A stretch of 64,000 bases of DNA from positions 1-64,000 of the forward strand of contig JABACO010000021.1 of assembly GCA_013339895.1 (NCBI GenBank), in the 5' to 3' direction. Positions 19,260 to 31,490 of this stretch are shown here, in pieces. A program made the position numbers and the translations under genes. Below the pieces are notes generated by a model. That model ran no database searches, was not told the origin of the DNA, and worked only from the letters and a program-made list of their open reading frames with translations. Positions within the stretch are counted from its first letter, which is position 1. Each line of letters begins with the position of its first letter. The stretch comes from Ephydatia muelleri (Eukaryota; Porifera; Demospongiae; Spongillida; Spongillidae).

Positions 19260-21174
19260 CGAGGTATATAGAAAAGGATATTCGTTTAGTAAAGAGCCAG
19301 AAATCTCAGAATCAGAATTGCAATGTTCACAACAACAGTTGAGTCTTGACTGTTACTGCAAGACACCTCTACAGAAGATACTGTTAACATGAGGACCAGA
19401 TTTAACCTGCCCTTATAAGAGGACCAGATTTAACCTGCCATCATATAGCAGAAATTGCTTGGAACTTGTGGAAAGCAAATTCTGGTGTGGAAAGCACATT
19501 CTGGTTCTTTGGTAAGTCATCAATGGAAGTGGAATCTGCTGGAGAAGCACAGCTATTAAAGATATCTGAGGAATGAAGGTGGAGCCTGACACTGCACAAG
19601 AAGCTGCATCAGCTGCTGAGATGCCCACTGTAATTCCAGAGGAAAGCAACACCACCCACTGGAATTCCAGAGGAAAGCAACACCAAAGAGAGAAGTAGAA
19701 TGAGATCTTCTCTGTGATTTGACACAGACACTGGCCTTACCATGAGGGAATGCCAGGTTTATTTTTGTACAAGGCTGTTAATTTACTGCCAGCAATGTTG
19801 GGGACCAATTATAAACGCTTCCTGCAGCCAGGTGGTTCTAAGGGATGAAGAGTGACGAAGAATTCAAGCAACATCAAGCAAATGCTAAATGCACAATCCA
19901 GAGGGACCACATGCTGCTGACTTGGGAAACAACACCAGGTCTGACAAAATGTCAAAGTTATAAGGTAGGATAGGAGGGCAATGTTGTAGTGATTGCCCAT
20001 TTCACAACATATGACCAATCTAGTGGCATGATGTGTCAAACCTACGCATCTCTTCTGAACAGCTAGAATGAGGATTTTGACTCCAGCCATTAATGTAAGA
20101 CTCCTACTGTATAGAATATATACATACTGTGTTTATCTATGAATCCTCCAAAAATGAGACAGAAATAGGTGACAGCATCCAGAAGTACCAAAGGCTGATT
20201 GCACAAATCAAGACAAAAGAAACGAAATGTCAAAAAGAAGAAAAAAAAAGGATAGTACTTGAAGTACTGGATGAGGTCCATCGAATCAATAGGAATAAAT
20301 GTATATGCTACCTACACAGAACATGTATCGGCACTGCTTGATATGTCACACAACAAACGGGAAGAGAAAGGCGAACGGTGAAACAATTAAATGCTTTACT
20401 GCTACCCAACAAGATATGTGTACAGAGTTGGCCTGTCCGAAATGTCGCCAGCCCATGGTTAGGAAGTACTTTCCATTTGGGACACTGGTCAGTCTATATT
20501 TCAGTAGGGGATAACCTGGGTTTCAGGGATTACATGGGGTGGGAGGTCTTGGAGTAGTGTAAGCTCTATTTCAGTAAGGAATAAAAAAGGTCAGAGGGGT
20601 TACATGGGATGGCAGGGTCCTGGGGCGGTGGGAGAGAGGATAGCCAACTCCTTTAGGGGTTAGCTGGGTTTCAGGGATTACATGGGGTAGGAAGTCTTGG
20701 GGTAGTTGAAGGGGAAGCTTCTTTATACCAGCAGGGGATAAAAGGATCAGAGGGGTAACATGGGATGGCGGGGTCCTCGGGTAGTGGGAGAAAGATATTG
20801 TCTACTCTGTCAGAGGTTGGAAGGATTTTATGGGGTGGGAGGTTCTGGGGTGGTAGGAGGGGAGGGTTATCGACTCCATTTGGGGTTGGCTGGGTTTCAG
20901 GGATTACATGGGGTGGGAGGTCTCGGGGCATTGTGAGATTGAAGTTCTTAGCAGTGGTTGGATTTGTCTGGACTAGAGTGGTCTTGGGGTGGTGGGGGAG
21001 TTGGGGTTCTTGACTTTGGCTGGGGTTTCCTGGATTGGAGAATTTATATGAGATGGGATGTCTTATAAAGTACAAAAAACGATTCAAAAAAAGATAACTG
21101 TGATCTTCAATTATACATTTGTTTGAAGTATAGAACGGATATTTGTTTAATAAAGAGCCAGAATTCTCAGAATG
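19260..21174. repeat. Interspersed repeat copy, including the empty retrotransposon site
   Basis: Carries the same modules as 7985-8713 plus 13811 onwards: GATATTCGTTTAGTAAAGAG (about 19280), the AGCAACACCACCC segment, an ORF trace with IQKYQRLIAQIKTKET and VLDEVHRINRNKCICYL (20180-20340, plus strand), and G-rich modules (20500-21060). At 21161-21180 GAATTCTCAGAATGAGAATT is the unoccupied equivalent of the site into which the LTR element inserted at 8713. The coding trace is a short coiled-coil plus Cys motif of unknown nature. Confidence 0.8.
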
Positions 21175-22859
21175 AGAATTGCAATGTTCACAACAACAGA
21201 TGAGTCTGACCATTACTGCAAGACTCCTCTACAGAAGATACTGTAAACACGAGGACCAGATTTAACCTGCCCTCTTACGAAGACCAAATTTAACCTGCCA
21301 TCATATAAAGCAGAAATGGCTTGGGACTTGTGGAAAGCACATTCTGGTTCTTTGGTTAGTCATCAATGGAAGTGGTATCTGCTCGGCTATTAAAGATATC
21401 TGAGGAATGAAGGTGGAACCTTACACTGCAAAGATCATGCCAGGTTTATTTTTGTTCAAGGCTGTTAATTAACTGCCAGCAAAGAATTTGGAGACCAAAT
21501 TACAAACACTTCCTGCAGCCAGGTGGTTCTAAGGGCATGACGAAATATATGACTGAAGAACTTGAGCAGCATTAAGCAAATGCTAAATGCACAATCCGGA
21601 GGGACCACATGTTGCTACTTAAGACAAAAAAAAATGAAACTTCACAAAGAAAAAAAGAAAAAAAAGTTAGTATTTGCAGTATTGGATGAGGTCCATCAAA
21701 TCAATAGGCATATGCTACCTACACACAACATGTATCGGCACTGCTTGATATGTCACACAACAAACGGGAAGAGATAGGCGAACGGTGGACCGATTAATGC
21801 TTTTACTGCCACCCATCATGACACGTGAACACAGAGGGACTGCCCAAAATGACGTCAGCCCATGGTTAGGAGGTGCTTTATGTTTGGGAACACTGCCAAT
21901 GACAACTGGGTACCTGCACAATGTCAGGGCAGCGGGTGCTTCGGTCACCAATGAGCCATGATGGTTGTTTCCTGTATGTCTCTGGGGGTAGTGGTAATTC
22001 CACCAGAGAATACCACCAGGTCCCCAAGGTTGGGGGTGAAACTTAAAGGATTCATGTCCAACTGTTTGTGTGACAAAAAGATTCATAAGTGGGTGTAACT
22101 GGAGGGACATGAAGGTAGGGTAGGGATTCTGTGCTCTAGTCTGGATGTGTGGTGACTGTTACAAGCTACATGTAGCCTAGGTGGTGCTTGCAAGTGTGTA
22201 ACTTGGTATTTCGGCTTGTGTGTGGAGCTGGCCAATTTGGGTGGCACCTGGGTGGTTTGTGTGCAGCTGGTTTCCAGTCCTGTGCATGGCTTTGGGTCTC
22301 AAACAGGCAACCGAATACACTTCTCCATTTCTGTTTTTGTGGATGGTCACCGCCAATTTCTGTCTTGGGATAGTGGGAGGGGAGGGTTAGCTGGGTATCA
22401 GGAGAGTCCTTAACTCCATTTGGGGTTAGCTGGGTTTCAGGGATTACATGGGGTGGGGGATCTCGGAGCGTTGTAAGATTGAAGTTGTTACCAGTGGTTG
22501 GGTTTGCCTGGACTAGACTGGCTATGGGGTGGTAGGGGGAGTTGGGGTTCTTGACTTTGGCTGGGGTTTCCTGGATTGGAGGATTTATATGAGATGGGAT
22601 GTCTTGGGGTGGTAGAATTGTTGGATTGGTAGGGTGTTTGTCATGGTTGGTAACAGTGGATTGGGGTGGCAAGTTTGTGGGGCATGTTTTCGCAGAGTTT
22701 TCAGCAGGAGAGGCTGATGGGTGTTCTGAGGTGGAGGGGTTTATAAATATACTTAGTCCATGTCTCATATGGAGGTGTGATATTGGCCACATAGATGTTT
22801 AGTGGTTGTTCGTATACCATGTGGCGTTTTCATTAGCTACTGTGTGGTGGTCGGGGTAA

Positions 22860-23065
22860 CTTGATAACAATAACATCAAAAACTCCGTGTTTGTCAAATT
22901 GTTCATACAGGACCCTTCTAGGTAGGTCGTAAGATGTATAATTTCTATGATGTTGCTTCATTTAGTCCCTCAACATAGATCTCATTTGTCCTACATACTG
23001 CATTTTGCAGACATTGCATTCAAGGATATACTGTACATGATGCTTTGCTGTCGCAACCCAATCTA
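22860..23065 (-). pseudogene. GIY-YIG endonuclease remnant, copy 2
   Basis: The reading HVQYILECNVCKMQYVGQMR is intact here where copy 1 has a stop after CKM. A stop follows MLRD, and the downstream part (NYTSYDLPRRVLYEQFDKHG) remains recognisable. This supports an ancestral Penelope-like GIY-YIG domain read on the minus strand. Confidence 0.65.
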
Positions 23066-23559
23066 CCTCTGATGTAGATGCATTGCTTGGTGGTATTTCA
23101 AATGTAACAGGTGTAGGTGTTTTATGGGGAGTTTGCGAGAGACGGCACATCCCCAGATGTTGCACCTGGTTGCGAGACAGGGTATGTATAACTTCTTGGT
23201 GGAGTCAGGGATGTTGGTTTTGTCATGTCTGTGTCAGTTAAAGGAGCCGTACACAATAAGAACTACATCAGCAGATACACCACCAATCAGTAGCAGTCAG
23301 AAATCTTGTATCACCAGCGATTCTATAGCTATGAACTTCATACCAAGGCACATTGGGGTACTTAACATATTTGCTGAGCCAGTAGTTATTTAATTTCGTA
23401 ACAGTTCAATTAAAAACCAACAACTTGCAACTCTCACAAGATATGGTCAAACAAAGGATAGTAAATAACTGTTTGAAGTACTTCCGGTCAGAATATGACT
23501 CTACATTCATGTGATGATGCTGCTTTGCTCTTGAGATCAACATCTGCAATCTCCACACA

Positions 23560-24290
23560 GCCTGAATTGAAGTGAAATACATACAATTCCAATAGCAGTG
23601 AGGCACATTGTCTCTGGAATTCGAGGTCCAGCTACAAGGATTTCCAATTACCTTGTTCACTTCCTAAAAGCAAGCAAAATCCCTACTTATGTCAGAGATT
23701 CCGACACAACATGGTTAGAACTATCTCCAACATTAGACTAAGAAATTCAGACAGCTTATTTTTGGTAACCATTGATGTGAAAAGCCTCTATACAATTATA
23801 CTGCAATATAGAGGCATGTCTTAGATACAATGACCTCATTAGCTTACCAAAACGTGTAACTTGAACCTTGTCCTAAAAAACAATTTCTTTTTTTAATGTA
23901 CAAACAACTGGGGGAGTAGCAATAGGTACTCCTTGGCCCCAACTCTTGCCAATTTGTTTATGGCTACCCTCGAAGAAGACTTCTTATGCATCAGCAACTT
24001 AAGCCACAGTTATATGAAAAAGGTGCAATGATAGTATCGTGATTATATGGCCCACTTTAAACAAGAATTTGAAAGGTTCTTCGCTAGACTTAAATTTGAA
24101 TATTACTATATCAGATACGTCTGTCCAGTACTAGGATTTGACTATGTATCAAGATGTTGACACCAACAGATTGCACACAAAAACCTTCCATAAACCTACC
24201 TACACATTTCAATATATCGATTACCATAGCCACCATCCTCACCCCCACGGCATGGTAGCTCAGGTAACGCTTTTCACCTTTGCCAGTAAG
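23560..24290 (+). pseudogene. Penelope-like reverse transcriptase remnant
   Basis: Plus-strand fragments in several frames: HFLKASKIPTYVRDSDTTW, then VTIDVKSLYT-like sequence (first catalytic Asp region, near 23765), LISLPKRV, TTGGVAIGTPLAPTLANLFM (RT motif 4/5 region) with LEEDFLCISN, a degraded YRDYMAHF (the YxDD position reads YRDY), and TKTFHKPTYTFQYIDYHSHH, the thumb-side block diagnostic of Penelope RTs. Stops and frameshifts abound. It lies head-to-head with the GIY-YIG remnant, which is not the normal RT-then-GIY-YIG order on one strand. Confidence 0.75.
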
Positions 24291-24689
24291 TTTAGAAGTG
24301 AGTATGGCATGACAAAACCAGTACTGGGGTGTCTAACAAACTCCAATTTCTGTGCATGACTAATAGTAGAGCCAGTGTATCTCTCCTTTCAGTTTGTGTC
24401 TGGAGGCAATATTAGAGACTCACTTGGAATCAGCATCCCTGTTAATATTGGAGTCTCACTTGAAATCATCAACATGTAATTTGAACGTGTGCTGCTCTTA
24501 AAATCCAGTAATCGCAGGTTTGCTACCAGAGGGAGGCATTTCATATGAATGGGGGGGGGGGAGGGGGGGACCACATCATTTCGTGGAGCCAACAACATCG
24601 GAGAGGTGTGCACAATTCCTAGTATTGTAGATGATGTCACTGTAGTACTACCTAGCTAGTCAGACACATTGGTAATGACTACCATCAAA

Positions 24690-25960
24690 AAGTGACCTAT
24701 TCAGAAATTGTGCTGACAAACTGAGCTAGCCAATTACTCTGTCCCTATCAGAGGAAAGCCAGTTTGGGTGCCATTGAACAAACAAAAGGTGAAAGATAAG
24801 TACCCACTTCCCTCAGTTAATCATAGATTGATCAGGTGCTTACTTAAGTAAGAATTTGCTTACTTATGTCAGCAATCTTTAGCCCAATACTCCCATAGCG
24901 TGTAATGTTTATAAAGTGATTTTAGTATTACAGAAGACAATGTCCTGCGATGACTTCATTATGATATTTGGATAGTTTCATCACCTCTTGACCCTGGTTC
25001 AAACAGAGCTTGTATGCGTCTGCTTTTGCGTGGGGAAAAAAGTTACACGCTATAATGATGTGATGTAGGTACATGTAAGTACTACAAAATGCGTTTATTT
25101 TACGCTGTACACCTACAAACTCACTCTGAGCAGGCAAACATTAACTCCCGATGCATATTGAAGCCAAGAAAACGAGTACAGTGTTCTTTGACCCGCAAGT
25201 CAAGTTCAGAATATCCCATGAAGATGTACAATATTCTCTACACTAGATCTACAAGTAGGGTATTGGCAACTTCCAGTTCCAGATATCCAGCAGAAACACA
25301 TATACCACCCATACTATATGTACTACCTGGACTAGGATTAGCCAGTTTCGGTGTATGCCATTTGGATTCACAGAAGCACCACAACCTTTTCACAGACTAA
25401 TGAACAAAACATGTCGTGAGTTGTCAGATAATAAAGATACTCACACGATCCATTTAGAACAGGCGTTTCAGAGAATCACGGATTACTCTTAAAAGAATCA
25501 ACTGTCAATTTGGAAATTTTTAGAATGAGCCTTGATGAGAACATTGCTGCAGCAAGACCTCCAATGATGCTTATGAATTTCATCGGTTTTTAGGACTGCC
25601 ATGCTATTATTGATGGTATGTACTGAGGTTTGTATCTCTTCTGAATAACCTGATACAGAAGGGATAGAGTACCATACTCTTGGAACAGTGACTTTGGAAA
25701 GCCATTGTTGACACTGAAAGAAATTCTAACGGTTCTTGTTTACCCTAAATTTGGAGCTGATGAAGGTGTTTACACTTGCAAGTGCAGTAAGTATTTGGAG
25801 CTGTACTCCCTCCAGTCTGTTGCTCATGTGAGTCAGGCACTGAAGAAATGCTTAGCAAAATTATAGTGTCATTTGGCAATTGTCTTTGCCACAAAAACCC
25901 CATCAGTACCTACTTGGATGGCTGTTTGATTTTCTGTGCTGAATGCTGCTGAAGTGGGGC
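24690..25960 (+). pseudogene. Decayed Gypsy RT/RNase H, copy 2
   Basis: Same relic as 16915-17755: VPLNKQKVKDKYPLP, then after an insertion of about 375 bp the LDLQVGYWQLP region (about 25240-25275), a clearer FRCMPFGFTEAPQPFHRLMN at about 25350-25410, and RNase H traces (25750-25940). Frames are broken repeatedly. Confidence 0.7.
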
Positions 25961-26880
25961 AAGGTCTTTCAGAATGACAAAGGGCTGCTGTGCAGGTGGG
26001 CTCTGGCATTCCAAGAATACGATTTCACTATCCAAATATCATAATGAAGTCATCGCAGGACATTGTGTTCCTAGCTCTATGGATGGCAATGGCGGTCATG
26101 CATTGTAGCTTCAGTTTGTTCTCTTCCTTTGTTGCTGAATGCATGTGGTTACAAAGAGGGAGCTCACCCTTAAAAAGGTGAACTTACGAAGAGGGAGCTC
26201 ACCAAAGTGATGCATTTGCGTGTGTCTACTTATAAAAGTGTACATTACAGAGAGGTGGTGTAGATCTACATACGTGACCTGGTGAACTATTCCATCATTA
26301 TTTCAGTCGGACTATCGGAGGCAGTGGTCATGTCACCTACTACCAAAGATTGTGGTAGAAGTAATCAGCTACCTCAAGTGATGGCTACCCTTGATTAATG
26401 TTAACACCTCAACTGTGGAGGGCTTGGGGGTGATCTATTACTACAGAGGTGTAGAGCTGGTGACAATTACAGACCAAAAGAATTAAGAACTCCTACTCAT
26501 ATCAGCAATATGTTAATGCAATGCGCACGCATGCATAGCCTGACACAATATAACCACCGGTCATACAGAAATGCTTGAAGTAAACATCCGCTACGATTTG
26601 TGGTGTGGGCTGAAGAGAATGCGCTCACATGAATCATGCAAGCAGACTAACTGGTTGTACCCTTCTGGGATGACATACACATCACATGGGGGAATATGCC
26701 TTTTGTTTCAGAGCTCCTGGCACCTCCCATGATGGGAGTTGAAAGTTCCTGTCCGTCTACACAAACCCCTTCAACCTGTACTCTTAGGTGTCCAACAACC
26801 TCACCTCCTCATCCACCTCATCATCCACCTTCATCCCCTCCTCTCATTTTAATACGCAAGTTATCTGTACTGTAAAACTT

Positions 26881-29800
26881 ATTATCAGATAGATCATGGC
26901 TATCAGTGTGTTGTAAAGCAAATTGTTTAGCTGAAAATGATCTCAGCAAGATCATACATCAGAGGTTTGTAGAAAAAGGTTTCTTTTTTGAGGAAGGATG
27001 GGCTTATCACTGAAATGCCTTCATGAACAAGTACCGCAAGTCAATCACACAGTTGAAGACAAAACAGAAATCAAGAAATAATTTTCATATTTTGTTGTGA
27101 CTGGATGAAAAATGTTTACTTCTTGAGGAAGGATGGGCACACTACCAAAATGCCTTCAAGGAGTCGATCACACACTTGAATACAAAAAAGAAATGAAGAA
27201 ATAATTTGTCGTGAGCGTACTTGCAGATCACAGCAACGTGTGGGCCCTTAGAACTCTTTAGTCGCACCTTATCATATGCCTTTCTAGCACACACATAAAG
27301 AACGCAAATCTGTGCTATATATTCTTGCATTGCCTTTCTTCACATTTACTTTCCTCATGCACAAGAGGTATAAGAAATTTATTGCATTGGTTGAAAAACA
27401 GATTATATGAGCTGGAGAATTACAACCACCATTCACTGTACTGTTATATTATAGAATCGGACCTGGAATGGTAACCAGTCATTGACAACAAATGGTTGAC
27501 ACTGGGGACGACTCCTCTGATTGTGATATTTTATGCACTGTGCACGATATTCCTTTTGGTTCCAACATTCTATAACTCGTTCAGTGCAACATATCCATAA
27601 TTAGTTACTCACAGCTAAATGTAACCAAATAAGTGACCACATCAAAGGATTGACCAGAGTAATCCATTCCATGGCACCTCCCACATTCCTGACCACCTGC
27701 CCAAACCTCTTCCTCCTGTACACCTAGTGTCCCACAACTTCACCTCCTCCTCATCATCCACCTTCATCTCCTCCTCTCATTTTAATACCAAAGTTTATGA
27801 CTATTAATTTATACCAGAGAGTAAAGAATATATAATCGGATACAGAACTACCAGTGTGTGTTCAGTAGTATGAATAACTAAACATGAAACTCCCCCAAAT
27901 CATATGATAGCTTTCATTTATTTCTGAAAATAGGTCTACTACTCGCTGAGGGATGGACCCCACTGCACTGTTGCATTGGGAAGTACTCAAGTCGATCACA
28001 TATTTTGACAAATAAAACATGGAAATAAAGAATAATTTTCATTTTGTTGTTGCGACTGTACTTGCAGTACAGAAATTGAATGTGTCACCAAATGTATCTA
28101 GGAACAGATATGTATCTTTCACCTACATCAATATCAAAAGTGATACTACTGGTAGAAAGCCTGCCGTTACATAGAGATGCAACTCATCGAGCCCAAATGA
28201 TGCATATGCAGACCCTGTGACCGCTTTTAGAAAAAGGTTTACTTTCTGAGGAAGGATAGGCACATAACTGTTCATGAGCAAGTACCGCAAGTCAATCACA
28301 CAGTTGAAGACAAAACAGAAATCAAGAAATAATTTTCGTATTCTGTTGTGACTGTATGAAAAAGTTTAGGAAGGATGAGCACACTACCAAAATGCCTTCA
28401 GAGGAAGTACCTCAAGTCGATCACACACTTGAAAACAAAAAAGAAATGAAGAAATAATTTGTCGTGAGTGTACTTGCAGATCACAGCAACGTGTGGGCCC
28501 TTAGAACTCTATAGTCGCACCTTATCATATGCATTTCTAGCACACACATGGAAAACGAAAATCTGTAATATATATACTTGCATTGCCTTTCTTCACATTT
28601 ACTTTCCTCAGACACAACAGGAATAAGAAAATTATTGCATGGGATGAAATACAGACTATTTGATGTGGAGAATTATTGAAACCACCATTCAGTGTACTAT
28701 TCAAACATAGATTTGAACCTGGAACGGTAACCGGTAATTGGGAAGTACTCAAGTCGATCGCATATTTTGACAAATAAAACAATGAAAAAAAGAATTTTCA
28801 TTTTGTTGTTGCAATTGTACTTGCAGTACAGAATGTATCACCAAATCCATTGGATAGGTACACTGTATCTAGGAACAGATATGTATCTTTCACCAACATG
28901 AATATCAAAAGTGATACTACAGGTAGCAAGCCTGACGTTACATAGAGATGTAACTCATCGAGCCCAAATGAGAAATTTATGCATATGCAGAGCCTGTGAC
29001 CGCTTTATTTAAACAATTCAATTGGAGACTGTTGTATCTCCTAGAGGTAAGTGCATCAAATCGATTGCATGGTACTGTATGATGCTACTATATACTGATA
29101 ACTGACATTTCTGCAATGGCTGTTCGATTTCCTGGCAAAGGGAGATGGCCATTATGCAACATGGTGCATGGCTTATATAAATGAGCATTAATGCAATCTT
29201 GAGATGAGTATAATTGTCCAGTATGATGTGCTTTCTGTGATTGCAGTAGTGCTGGTTCCATTCTGATTCAAATGTTCCCACAAGTGTTTCACACACACTC
29301 CACATGAACGACACTACTGGTAAGCATTATTGCAAGTTGGTCACAAACGGTTCTAGACAGTTTGCTCATTTTGTTCGAGAATGATACTTGAAGCTCAGAA
29401 ATCACATCGCCAGATTGTCCATTCAGTACAAAGAGAGCATGATGTGATTTATGTGATGAACACCTCTCCCAGAGCCAGAATGGGGTTGCAATGTACATTA
29501 AATACATCTCGAGTGTAGTGCAAGGCTCCGCTGAAGAAGATATTCATCTCAGGGGGAGTACAGTTGTGTTAACAGTGGGAAGCAAATTAAGTTGATTACA
29601 AGAAACAAGATGAGAAAAAGGAAAACAAAAAGAAATACCAAGTGAAAAATAAAAAAGGAAATGTGTGTCCTTGTGTATTTTACTTGTAGTCGATAGGTCA
29701 CACTCAATAGGTATAGCCCTGGCATGGGTGTCCTGGAGGATATATAGACACTCATGCCAGTACAGCATCTGGGGCTGTGCCTGTCTGGAAATGATGATAG

Positions 29801-30480
29801 GGGAACATGTCATTCCTAATACAGAGGCCTCAGTAACTCTCCCACATCACACACAGTGGGAGTTGGGATTTCCTGTCAAGCCCGGTCAAATCCCTTTCCT
29901 CCTGCACTCTTATTGTCCAACCACTTCACCTCCTCCTCATCCACCTCATCATCCACCTCATCATCCACCTCATCATCCACCTTCATCTCCTCCAATTTCA
30001 ATAACTAGACATTCACTGGAAATGACTGGAAATGAACTGACGCACTCAATACACCATGTCTACTTCATGAGGAAGGATGAACCACCTCACTGAAATACCT
30101 CTGGTATGGCATTTTAGATAATTGGTATACAAGAGGTTCAATCAAATTTGCCATTCTATAGTCCCTACAAGAGGCAAAGGACTGGAAGGTGGCTCATTAG
30201 AGGTAGAGGTGACCTCAGTGTGATTACCAATAAAGAGATGAACCTACACAGATGCATCATTGGTAACCCATATGACACCAAACTGATGCATTTGAAGGTG
30301 TCTATTGAGGCAATAGATTTTCCACGGCATTCAGTAGGGTTGATCACATATCCTTATGAAGTGACCACCCACCTGAAGTGATGGACTCCACTATCCAGTG
30401 TTCAACACCAAAGGAGGTGACCCATTACAGAGGTGACCTAGCGCGCGCAGGTGACCCAGTATCACAAACAAAAATCTGTA
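26881..30480. repeat. Diverged tandem blocks, no gene recognised
   Basis: The phrase GAGGAAGGATGGGC with AGTTGAAGACAAAACAGAAATCAAGAAATAATTTT recurs at about 26992, 27125, 28250 and 28370, and about 0.55 kb (27190-27480 and on) recurs at 28455-28740. CACCTCATCATCCACC strings mark the ends of blocks (26805, 27745, 29935). Two open minus-strand stretches (29018-29314 and 29289-29507) overlap and have no recognisable domain; I do not call them genes. Confidence 0.6.
29930..29985 (+). repeat. 12-bp microsatellite (CATCCACCTCAT)n
   Basis: About four tandem copies of a 12-bp unit, CATCATCCACCT. Confidence 0.85.
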
Positions 30481-31363
30481 ATTGCTAACCCTTTATGGTA
30501 GAATTTGATCTCTCCAACATATTGTGTTATTATAGCAGCGCCTATCTCATACTGTACTCAATTCTCACCATAGACAGATTCCAATTCTTCTCTTTGGGTG
30601 TAGACGTTCTGACGTGAAACAATTATTGTTCTATTATTCATTTTGATATCACATGGTGCCTTTCAATTCTTACCACAAGCAGCAGCCAGAATGCATGACT
30701 GCCATTGCTATCCATAACGATATCCACACAACACTACAGTGATCAAAAGAGTCAGTCAGGTCACACTAATTATTACCACATGCTATGATTAAATGGTAAA
30801 TTCTTACCAAATGCATTCAGCAACAAAGGAAGATGCCCATATGAGATATAAAATGCCACTGCAGATAGCAAAGTAGTCAATACACATAGGTGACATGTTC
30901 TTATTATCAACATCTTACCAACTTCTACACTGTGCTTGGGTGCCATCCTCCAAATAACTTATGCACTGCAGAATGCAAAACATTCAGATCAGTACATAGT
31001 ATACAGCTATCAGAAGTTTTGATCTTTATTTTTTACGTCATGCTGGTAGTTTCTTAGGCTGTCATGCCTACATGCACTGATCTCTACATTCCTCCATATG
31101 CCTTTCATCATTACAAAACTACAATTGTGTTTTTGGTGTTCACGAATTGTTTTCAAGTCGTATAGGAGGGAACTAGACTACGAAGGGAATACACAATGTA
31201 CACAAAATGTTAATTATAGCTACACTACATTACATTGATGGATATTCATTACAGCAAGCACAGGTAATGGCATGTGTTTTAGAAACTAATGGACCATGTG
31301 ATACATGATGATAAACGCAGAAACATGAACATGGAACCACTAAGTATTAATAAAGACTCACCA

Positions 31364-31490
31364 TGTGATCTTTCTTGCTGTGCATCTCAGAGAGTTCCAT
31401 CCACAGAGGAGAAGATAATTTTGGGTCAAGATGCGCAAGTGCGGGTGTGAACCTGACTGACTGGTGCTCCACCATTACCTGAACACAAGG
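31364..31490 (-). other. Exon-like segment (c), unit 1
   Basis: Bounded by TGTTCAG (acceptor side, about 31484-31490) and GTGAGTC (donor side, 31358-31364). One frame reads VEHQSVRFTPALAHLDPKLS and ends MHSKKDHM; another reads SGGAPVSQVH. Equivalents lie at about 32235-32340, 33180-33297 and 34160-34270; the last has lost the donor consensus (CTCACAC on the plus strand). Confidence 0.4.

Larger units (their letters stand above)
21175..26880. repeat. Duplicated mosaic block, copy 2
   Basis: Sister of 13811-18730. Relative to copy 1 it carries about 1.2 kb of extra sequence (about 23428-24645) containing a Penelope-type RT remnant, and a further insertion of about 375 bp (about 24823-25198) that contains an inverted piece of the block itself (24938-24980 is the reverse complement of part of 26029-26070). 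It lacks the 232-bp tandem duplication. A 208-codon minus-strand Pro-rich frame (22166-22792) runs through the G-rich modules. Confidence 0.8.
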
